A DNA stretch of 12,393 nucleotides from Deltaproteobacteria bacterium (lineage in GTDB: Bacteria > Desulfobacterota > Dissulfuribacteria > Dissulfuribacterales > UBA3076). A program made the translations under genes and the position numbers. A model generated the notes under the pieces. That model had not been told where the DNA came from and did not search any database. It was given only the letters and a program-made list of their open reading frames with translations. Shown piece after piece: positions 6,939-12,393 of this stretch (positions are counted from its first letter, which is position 1; every line of letters begins with the position of its first letter). Location: positions 1 through 12,393 of the forward strand of contig JAUWHV010000166.1 in NCBI GenBank assembly GCA_030605675.1, written 5' to 3'.

Positions 6939-7895
6939 ATGGCAGACATCGCCAAGTACGTATTTATAAAGGTAAATGACGATGGTGCCGGAAATAGACT
7001 GGATAAATTTCTCGCCTTAAAGGACCTTGGACTCTCAAGGTCGCAAATTCAAAACCTCATTCACGACGGCCATATAAAAGTCAGGGGATATGCCGGTACG
7101 TCCTCAAGTCTCAGGGTTCATGCCGGAGACAGCATTGATATCCATATCCCTGCTTTAAAACCGTTGTCCGTTAAACCTGTTCCGATCCCCCTGGCAATCG
7201 TTTACGAAGACAGCCACCTGCTTGTGCTGGAAAAACCAGCCGGTCTTGTTGTCCATCCAGGGGCAGGGGATGAGGATCACACCCTGGTTCACGGCCTTCT
7301 GCATCATTGCCAAGATCTTTCGGGTATAGGCGGGTATCTCAGACCGGGCATTGTACACAGGCTTGACAAGAACACATCAGGCCTGATGGTTGTAGCAAAG
7401 GATGATGAGGCACACCGGGGATTAACAGAGCAATTCAAGTCGGGAATGATTGACAAGACCTATCTGGCCCTGGTCCGGGGCAGGCTCCGGGACAGGAGCG
7501 GTCGTTTGGATTCAGCCATTGGACGTCACCCTGTTAATCGCAAGAAGATGTCCACCAGATCCAGAAAGGGAAGATCCGCCATTACCGAGTGGCAGGTTGT
7601 TGAAGAACTCAGGGGCTCAACCCTTTTATCTTTAAAGATACGCACAGGAAGGACACACCAGATCCGTGTCCATATGAGTTCTCTGGGGCATCCTGTCCTG
7701 GGAGATTCCTTATATCGTGGGCCGACGGAATTCAGGGTTGGACATACAATTATTCCGATCCAAAGACAGATGCTTCACGCCTCCTGTTTGCAGTTTACTC
7801 ATCCCATCACAGGGGAGAAAATGAAATGGGAAAGCAAGCTGCCCGCAGACATGAACTCTGTCCTTGAGAGCCTGATGGGAAGAAACGAATTATAA
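6939..7895 (+). CDS. rluD: RluD-type large-subunit rRNA pseudouridine synthase
   Basis: Isomerises uridine to pseudouridine in 23S rRNA; RluD in E. coli acts on positions 1911, 1915 and 1917 of helix 69. The N-terminal S4 RNA-binding domain (RLDKFLALKDLGLSRSQIQ, then HIKV) is followed by the catalytic domain. This has the RluA-family motif GIVHRLDKNTSGL, whose aspartate is the nucleophile (residue 143 from this start), and the RTHQIRVHMSSLGHPVLGD motif near the C-terminus. Length is 318 residues from the ATG at 6939; a GTG at 6927 would add MSYS. Neither start has a strong ribosome-binding site; I prefer ATG because MADIAKYVF fits the usual short lead into the S4 domain. The TAA stop (7893-7895) overlaps the convergent pyrF end by 6 bp. 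The exact target among RluA/C/D homologues is inferred; RluD is most likely by size and S4 domain. Confidence 0.92.
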   Translation: MADIAKYVFIKVNDDGAGNRLDKFLALKDLGLSRSQIQNLIHDGHIKVRGYAGTSSSLRVHAGDSIDIHIPALKPLSVKPVPIPLAIVYEDSHLLVLEKPAGLVVHPGAGDEDHTLVHGLLHHCQDLSGIGGYLRPGIVHRLDKNTSGLMVVAKDDEAHRGLTEQFKSGMIDKTYLALVRGRLRDRSGRLDSAIGRHPVNRKKMSTRSRKGRSAITEWQVVEELRGSTLLSLKIRTGRTHQIRVHMSSLGHPVLGDSLYRGPTEFRVGHTIIPIQRQMLHASCLQFTHPITGEKMKWESKLPADMNSVLESLMGRNEL

Positions 7896-8606
7896 CGCCA
7901 ACCCTTTTTGGATTTCATTTTGCATGGATTTTACGACAGCAACGGGATCCTTTGCTTTCCTGATAGGACGACCGACAACCACATAATCAGCACCATTTAT
8001 TATGGCATCTTGAGCTGTTATGATTCGTTTTTGATCATCTTCGGGGATTTCAATATTTTTGCCTGGCCTGATACCGGGAGTAACTATAAGAAAACTGTCA
8101 CCCAAAGCATCTCTTAGGCGAGGCGCCTCAAGACCGGAAGAAATAACGCCGTCACATCCCAGCTTTAAAGCACGCTTGGCTCGGCTAAAAACCAAATCCT
8201 CGATTGTACCGGAAAAGCCCATTTCATCCATGTCTTCTTCGCCATAGCTGGTCAATACAGTAACGGACAGAATTTTAACCCCACTTTTTTCTTCAACTGC
8301 TGCCCGAAGAATTGGATCATTGCCATGCACAGTGGCAAACGTAATATTTCTATTTTTCAACTGTCTAATAGCCAATTTAACTGTTTCCGGAACATCAAAA
8401 AATTTGAGGTCAACCATGACCTTATGGCCACGCGTTGTAATCATTTCAATAACAGGAAACCACTCCGCCAGGAACAATTGCAGGCCAACTTTATAGAAAT
8501 TTATGTGGTTTCCTAAGAGATCAACCCATTTTTTTGCCTCTTCTTTGGAGTCTACATCTAAGGCAAAAATAATGCGTTCATTTAAAGGAATACTTTTGTG
8601 CTCCAT
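7890..8606 (-). CDS. pyrF: Orotidine 5'-phosphate decarboxylase
   Basis: Converts OMP to UMP and CO2, the last step of de novo UMP synthesis, in the cytoplasm. 238 residues, a full-length TIM barrel of the bacterial short class. Active-site residues are all visible: D17 in FALDVDS, K39 in FYKVGLQLF, and D66, K68 and D71 in VDLKFFD. Phosphate-binding motifs VTPGIRP and VVVGRPI lie near the C-terminus. The ATG at 8604-8606 follows an AGGGA about 10 nt upstream, rather far for a ribosome-binding site. It is third in a minus-strand series after asnA and asnS, 43-44 bp downstream of asnS, so it is probably co-transcribed. By eye its codons are more A/T-ending than those of the CLC gene. Its 3' end overlaps rluD tail to tail by 6 bp. 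Confidence 0.96.
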   Translation of the reverse strand: MEHKSIPLNERIIFALDVDSKEEAKKWVDLLGNHINFYKVGLQLFLAEWFPVIEMITTRGHKVMVDLKFFDVPETVKLAIRQLKNRNITFATVHGNDPILRAAVEEKSGVKILSVTVLTSYGEEDMDEMGFSGTIEDLVFSRAKRALKLGCDGVISSGLEAPRLRDALGDSFLIVTPGIRPGKNIEIPEDDQKRIITAQDAIINGADYVVVGRPIRKAKDPVAVVKSMQNEIQKGLAL

Positions 8607-8625
8607 GGTGTCAACATCCCTATAG

Positions 8626-8640
8626 TTAATTTGAAATTAA
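8626..8640. promoter_or_regulatory. AT-rich dyad in the asnS-pyrF spacer
   Basis: TTAATTT-G-AAATTAA is a perfect 7-1-7 dyad in the 43-bp spacer between asnS and pyrF. The one-base centre makes it an operator-like dyad, not a hairpin. AT-rich dyads arise easily by chance, so any function is speculative. Confidence 0.2.
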
Positions 8641-8649
8641 CATAATAAA

Positions 8650-10035
8650 TCAAAATTCGATATTTTTCGGAGTTCTAGGGAAAGGAATAACATCCCTGAT
8701 ATTGCTTATTCCGGTAAGAAACATCAGAAGGCGCTCAAACCCGAGGCCGAAGCCGCTGTGCGGAACACTTCCGTACTTCCTGGAATCAAGATACCACCGG
8801 TAATCCTCCAGAGGCATGCCCATCTCCTTCATTCGCGCCTCAAGCATATCAAGCCGTTCCTCCCTCTGGCTCCCGCCGACGATTTCCCCTATTCTGGGCA
8901 CAAGGATATCCATGGCTGCAACGGTCCTGTTGTCATCGTTAAGCCTCATGTAAAACGGTTTTATATCTTTGGGATAATTATAGACAATTACAGGCTTCTT
9001 GAAATATTTTTCAGTAAGATAGCGTTCATGTTCAGTCTGAAGATCCTTACCGTAGTTAATTTCATGCTCAAATTTCTTTTTTGACTTTTCAAGAATCTGA
9101 ACAGCTTCTTCGTAACTGATCCTCTCAAAATCAGAGGACAAAATATTTTCAATTGTATTTTCAAGCTCCTTGTCAACAAATTTTGCAAAAAGCTCAATGT
9201 CTTCTGCGCAATTCTCCTGAACAACACCTGTCAGATATTTCAACATCTTCTCTGCAATATCCATGTCCTTGTCAAGATCACAAAACGCCATCTCAGGTTC
9301 AATCATCCAGAATTCCGCTACATGCCGTGATGTATTGGAATTTTCCGCGCGAAATGTAGGACCGAATGTATAAACGTCACCAAGCGCAAGAGCAAACATT
9401 TCAGCCGACAACTGGCCGGACACGGTTAGTCCGGCTTCCTTGCCAAAAAAATCCGCTGAATAATCGGCTTTTCCGTCAACGCAGGGTACATTTCCCATAT
9501 CAAGAGTTGTCACCTGAAAGAGTTCACCCGCTCCTTCACAATCAGAACTTGTCAGTATCGGCGTATGAATGTACCTAAACCCTCTGTCCCTGAAAAACTT
9601 ATGTATAGCATATGAAAGTTCGGACCTGATCCTGAAAGCCGCGCCATACTTATTTGTTCTTGGCCGCAGGTGGGCAATGGTCCTCAGAAACTCATCACTG
9701 TGACGTTTCTTCTGAAGGAGATAGTCCTCAGGGGCAATGCTGATTATTTCTATATTCTTTGCATGAATCTCCCATTTCTGGCCCTTTCCGGGGGATTCCG
9801 CCAGGCTGCCGGAAATCGCCACCGCGGACCCGGTAGTAAGCCGACCGATAGCATCATAATTATCCAGGGAGTCGTCAGCAATAACCTGAATGTTTTTCAG
9901 GCAGGATCCGTCATTTACCTCGATGAACGAAAATCCCTTTGAGTTACGCCTTGTCCTGACCCACCCCTTAACAACAACTTCATCAACTGCTGCATCAAAG
10001 CATAGCAGTTTATTGATCTTTATACGTTCAGCCAT
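8650..10035 (-). CDS. asnS: Asparaginyl-tRNA synthetase
   Basis: Class IIb aminoacyl-tRNA synthetase that attaches asparagine to tRNA-Asn using ATP. The N-terminal OB-fold anticodon-binding domain (VVVKGWVRTRRNSKGFSFIEVNDGS, split across about 20-45) has the sequence style of AsnRS, not AspRS. The catalytic domain carries motif 1 around FRYIHTPILTSSDCEGAGELF, motif 2 at about 225-250 (GPTFRAENSNTSRH), and motif 3 at about 427-440 (GFGLGFERLLMF), ending IPFPRTPKNIEF. From the ATG at 10035 it has 461 residues, close to the E. coli enzyme (466). An in-frame ATG at 10050 would add five residues but would hide the clear ribosome-binding site GGAAGG inside the coding sequence, so I chose 10035. It lies 75 bp downstream of asnA and 43 bp upstream of pyrF on the same strand. 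Confidence 0.96.
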   Translation of the reverse strand: MAERIKINKLLCFDAAVDEVVVKGWVRTRRNSKGFSFIEVNDGSCLKNIQVIADDSLDNYDAIGRLTTGSAVAISGSLAESPGKGQKWEIHAKNIEIISIAPEDYLLQKKRHSDEFLRTIAHLRPRTNKYGAAFRIRSELSYAIHKFFRDRGFRYIHTPILTSSDCEGAGELFQVTTLDMGNVPCVDGKADYSADFFGKEAGLTVSGQLSAEMFALALGDVYTFGPTFRAENSNTSRHVAEFWMIEPEMAFCDLDKDMDIAEKMLKYLTGVVQENCAEDIELFAKFVDKELENTIENILSSDFERISYEEAVQILEKSKKKFEHEINYGKDLQTEHERYLTEKYFKKPVIVYNYPKDIKPFYMRLNDDNRTVAAMDILVPRIGEIVGGSQREERLDMLEARMKEMGMPLEDYRWYLDSRKYGSVPHSGFGLGFERLLMFLTGISNIRDVIPFPRTPKNIEF

Positions 10036-10041
10036 CCGATA

Positions 10042-10047
10042 CCTTCC
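10042..10047 (-). promoter_or_regulatory. Ribosome-binding site deciding the asnS start
   Basis: GGAAGG on the minus strand lies 6 nt before the ATG at 10035. The alternative upstream ATG at 10048-10050 directly abuts this motif and has no comparable site of its own. Confidence 0.7.
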
Positions 10048-10110
10048 CATATCTTGTCAAAGCCACAATCTACGGTGATCATGTAGCTATGCCGAATTAT
10101 CACCAGGCCT

Positions 10111-11241
10111 TTATTCCAGGACATGTATGTTTTTCTTTGCGCAAATATCCTTTAGGGCTTTTGGCCACACAGTGACGGAAATCTCTCCAATATGAGCCGT
10201 GCGCAGCAGATACATAAAAACTCTGGACTGTCCGATGCCTCCTCCGATGCTCAGTGGTATCTCATCGTTAAGGATTGCCCGGTGGTAAGGAAGTTTGAGA
10301 AAATTTTCCTGTCCGGCCACCTTCAACTGCACTTTCAGGGTTTCTTTTGTAACCCGTATTCCCATCGAGGTCAGTTCATGGCGTCGTTTAGTCACCGGAT
10401 TCCATACCAGAATATCGCCATTTAAGCCATGATACTGCTCGCCATTTTTGACTATAGTTTCAGTAACCCAGTCATCATAGTCTGCAGCGCGCATCTCGTG
10501 GGGATACCCGTCCTTTAAAGGCTGACCGATGCCAATGATAAAGATCGCAGGGGCCTTTTCCTGAATGACACGGGTTTCACGTTCCTTTCGGGGCAGATCC
10601 TGGTAAAAATCAAGAATTTCTTCAGCATGGAGAAATATAATCTCCTCGGGGATGTCAGGGTATTTATCTGTCTTAAGGGCAGGAAACATTTCCTGCGCCA
10701 TTTTTCCCGCTCCATAGATTACCTTCCAGATTTTTTTAACAATGTCCTTAAGGAAATCAAGATTGCGGTCTTTTTCAGTAATAGTCAATTCCCAGTCCCA
10801 CTGGTCAACATATGAGCTGTGATCATGGTCCAGAAAGTAATCCTTGCGCACAGCCTTCATATCGGTGCAGATACCTTCTCCGATTTTACAGTCAAATTGT
10901 TTAAGGGCCATGCGTTTCCACTTTGTAGCAGCCTGGACCACCTGGGCCTGGATAGGATTATCAAGACCAAGTCCGCAGGAAAACTCCACTGGTGTTCGCG
11001 AACCATCGCGATCAAGGTAATCATTCATGCCACTGTCTTTATCAACAATCAGGGGAACCTGAACCATTTGCATGTTGAGTTCCCTGCACAGATTTTCCTC
11101 GATGTAGTTCTTTATTGCGAAGACGGCTTTCATTCTTTCCATGGGAGAAAGAAGTGCTTCATAGTCATCGGGTAAGGCCTTTTCTACTTCGTTATAATTG
11201 CCGATTCCGGGTCCGGCTAAATCCGCTTTCATGTCTGACAC
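10111..11241 (-). CDS. asnA: Ammonia-dependent asparagine synthetase (aspartate-ammonia ligase)
   Basis: Makes asparagine from aspartate, ammonia and ATP (AMP-forming) in the cytoplasm. It is homologous to class II aspartyl/asparaginyl-tRNA synthetase catalytic domains. Family motifs run in order: AIKNYIEENL (42-51), a TPVEF stretch (83-87), TKWKRMALKQF (106-116), YVDQWDWE (144-151), YDDW, LNGDILVWNPVTKRR, LTSMGIRV, and near the end LSIGGGIGQSRVFMYLLRTAHIGE and VTVWP. At 376 residues it is longer than E. coli AsnA (330), mainly from about 40 extra N-terminal residues. Translation starts at GTG (11239-11241), supported by AAGGAG 6 nt upstream; the next ATG (11232) is too far from that site. 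It is first of the asnA-asnS-pyrF series, so the product feeds directly into the reaction of the next gene. Confidence 0.96.
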   Translation of the reverse strand: MSDMKADLAGPGIGNYNEVEKALPDDYEALLSPMERMKAVFAIKNYIEENLCRELNMQMVQVPLIVDKDSGMNDYLDRDGSRTPVEFSCGLGLDNPIQAQVVQAATKWKRMALKQFDCKIGEGICTDMKAVRKDYFLDHDHSSYVDQWDWELTITEKDRNLDFLKDIVKKIWKVIYGAGKMAQEMFPALKTDKYPDIPEEIIFLHAEEILDFYQDLPRKERETRVIQEKAPAIFIIGIGQPLKDGYPHEMRAADYDDWVTETIVKNGEQYHGLNGDILVWNPVTKRRHELTSMGIRVTKETLKVQLKVAGQENFLKLPYHRAILNDEIPLSIGGGIGQSRVFMYLLRTAHIGEISVTVWPKALKDICAKKNIHVLE

Positions 11242-11247
11242 AATGTT

Positions 11248-11253
11248 CTCCTT
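11248..11253 (-). promoter_or_regulatory. Ribosome-binding site supporting the GTG start of asnA
   Basis: AAGGAG on the minus strand, 6 nt before the GTG at 11241. The motif is near-consensus and its spacing favours GTG over the ATG three codons downstream. Confidence 0.75.
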
Positions 11254-11335
11254 CTATTATTATGATTGCACTGCAAAAACCTTGAAATTCTAAATCAAAA
11301 TCCTGACTTTCGCACGTTTTTTTAAATAAATTTTC

Positions 11336-11405
11336 AGGCATCCTTTGTTCGCCGGTTTATACTTATTTCCAAAAAGGGTGCATTACGAATCGAATGCTGG
11401 ATGCC
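11336..11405. repeat. Decayed relative of the 4146-4301 palindromic element
   Basis: Positions 11336-11364 (AGGCATCCTT, then CGGTTTA and ACTT blocks) match the left end of the longer element in 22 of 29 bases by eye. A GGATGCC at 11399-11405 mirrors the GGCATCC at 11337-11343, so about 70 bp is framed by short inverted ends. The CGCAAAGG core is absent. It lies 95 bp upstream of the asnA start. Confidence 0.55.
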
Positions 11406-11550
11406 GAAACTGGAAATTAGAAATTGGAAACCGGATAAAAACTGGATAACAACTCGATTAATCAGCTCTGATTTTTAATTTTACTGCAGGAAATGACTAA
11501 AGGGGTCTACAAAGGGAAATGGGGACCTGACTGAGCTGAAAAAATGACAA
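11406..11550. other. Non-coding stretch between the asnA upstream region and the ppsA terminator
   Basis: No ORF or RNA gene is recognised. The first part has short imperfect direct repeats built on TGGAAA and CTGGATAA (about 11410-11450), resembling degenerate intergenic repeat debris. The rest is A-rich with no structure I can support. With the flanking element relic and terminator it completes the 345-bp gap 11242-11586. Confidence 0.5.
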
Positions 11551-11585
11551 AAAAAGGCGGTGGTACTAGATACCACCGCCTTTTT
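11551..11585 (-). terminator. Intrinsic terminator of ppsA
   Basis: A perfect 15-bp inverted repeat (11551-11565 and 11571-11585) has a GC-rich GGCGGTGGTA core and a 5-nt loop. On the minus strand the stem is followed by a T-run continuing beyond 11551, one base after the ppsA stop. A-runs and T-runs on both sides could let it work in both directions. Confidence 0.92.
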
Positions 11586-11586
11586 C

Positions 11587-12393
11587 TTATTTGATTCCGA
11601 GTTCCTTTTCTTTTTCGGCCACTATCAGTCTGGTTTTGACTGCGGTGTCAGGTGTGAGGCTCATTGAGTCTATACCGCATTCAACCAGAAAGGCCGCAAA
11701 ATCAGGGAAGTCGCTTGGGGCCTGGCCGCATATGCCGATCTTGCAATTTGCCTTTTTTGCAGTGTCTATGACCTGTCTGACCAGACGTTTTACTGCCTCG
11801 TTTCGTTCATCATAGATGTGGGATACGAGTTCAGAGTCGCGATCAAGCCCGAGGGTGAGCTGCGTCAGGTCATTCGATCCTATGGAAAAGCCATCAAAGA
11901 CCTCGGCAAACTGATCCGCAAGGATAACATTGCTCGGGATCTCGCACATGACATAGACCTCCAGGCCGTTTTCACCCTGCACCAGGCCATGCTTTTTCAT
12001 GACTTCAATGACCTGCTTGCCCTCTTCAACCGTACGACAGAATGGAATCATGACCTCTACGTTTGTAAGGCCCATGTCGTTGCGCACTTTCTTGAGCGCC
12101 TCGCACTCCAGGGCAAAGGCAGGCTCAAAGGCCTTTGCATAGTAACGGGAGGCGCCGCGCCACCCGATCATCGGATTGCTTTCAACAGGCTCATACTGGT
12201 GTCCACCGATCAAATTGGCGTATTCGTTGCTTTTAAAATCCGACATGCGCACAATGACATCGTTGGGATAAAAACCAGCTCCGATCGTAGCCACACCCTG
12301 GGCCAATGTATCCACAAAGAACCTGGTCTTGTCTTCATAGGCAATAGTCTTTGCGTCAATGGCCTCTATCACCTCTGCAATCTCTTGATCAGA
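11587..12393 (-). CDS. ppsA: Phosphoenolpyruvate synthase, C-terminal third; 5' end outside the window
   Basis: Converts pyruvate, ATP and water to PEP, AMP and phosphate, feeding gluconeogenesis and anabolic use of C3 units. The last 268 residues are present: the PEP/pyruvate-binding TIM barrel. Motifs are EPVESNPMIGWRGASRYY, VMIPFCRTVEEG, VMCEIPSNVILADQF, FSIGSNDLTQLTLGLDRDS and GICGQAPSD, whose cysteine (codon 11728-11730) is the expected catalytic acid. The CEIPSN and LDRDS forms fit PEP synthase better than pyruvate phosphate dikinase. The reading frame is open from the stop at 11587 to the right edge (first residues SDQEIAEV); the GTG at 12372 is internal, not a start. The full enzyme is usually about 790-800 residues, so two thirds lie outside. 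It ends in a strong terminator, separating it from asnA downstream. Confidence 0.95.
   Translation of the reverse strand, partial: SDQEIAEVIEAIDAKTIAYEDKTRFFVDTLAQGVATIGAGFYPNDVIVRMSDFKSNEYANLIGGHQYEPVESNPMIGWRGASRYYAKAFEPAFALECEALKKVRNDMGLTNVEVMIPFCRTVEEGKQVIEVMKKHGLVQGENGLEVYVMCEIPSNVILADQFAEVFDGFSIGSNDLTQLTLGLDRDSELVSHIYDERNEAVKRLVRQVIDTAKKANCKIGICGQAPSDFPDFAAFLVECGIDSMSLTPDTAVKTRLIVAEKEKELGIK

Noticed and set aside
11242..11335. T-box or other riboswitch leader before asnA
   Set aside because: The distance is too short, no T-box core or specifier stem is visible, and no terminator hairpin precedes the ribosome-binding site.

Overview
The window reads as chromosomal DNA of a Gram-negative bacterium, most likely Desulfobacterota (former Deltaproteobacteria) or a close relative. 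I base this on a stand-alone CarD/CdnL regulator, a secreted M1 peptidase fused to a ChaN-like domain, an asnA-asnS pair, and intergenic repeats of a style I recall from that group. The assignment is inference from gene content; nothing here fixes a genus.

Layout. (1) 1-4099, minus strand: a two-gene unit with a multi-pass membrane protein carrying nucleoside-recognition/Gate domains, then, 17 bp downstream, a very large secreted protein running off the left edge. I translated the latter through the whole stretch with no stop or frame break. In order it carries a signal peptide, an M1-type zinc peptidase (HEILH), a ChaN/DUF399 haem-binding-like domain and a PDZ domain. (2) 4100-4363: a divergent intergenic region filled mostly by a 156-bp imperfect palindromic element with 16-bp perfect termini and a 19-bp perfect inner inverted repeat. 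(3) 4364-7895, plus strand: a CLC-family anion channel/antiporter with two CBS domains, a CarD-type regulator and an RluD-type pseudouridine synthase. (4) 7890-11241, minus strand, transcribed asnA -> asnS -> pyrF: ammonia-dependent asparagine synthetase, asparaginyl-tRNA synthetase and OMP decarboxylase. pyrF and rluD overlap tail to tail by 6 bp. (5) 11242-11586: a non-coding gap with a decayed relative of the 4146-4301 element and a strong intrinsic terminator. (6) 11587-12393, minus strand: the C-terminal third of PEP synthase (ppsA), running off the right edge.

How the genes fit together. asnA and asnS form a clear metabolic pair: asparagine is made from aspartate and ammonia, then loaded onto tRNA-Asn by an enzyme homologous to the synthetase. 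pyrF also lies on an aspartate-derived pathway. carD and rluD belong to transcription and ribosome maturation. ppsA is a gluconeogenic enzyme. The least ordinary part is the left end: a peptidase-ChaN-PDZ fusion next to a Gate-domain membrane protein, which I treat as the best candidate for an under-described system.
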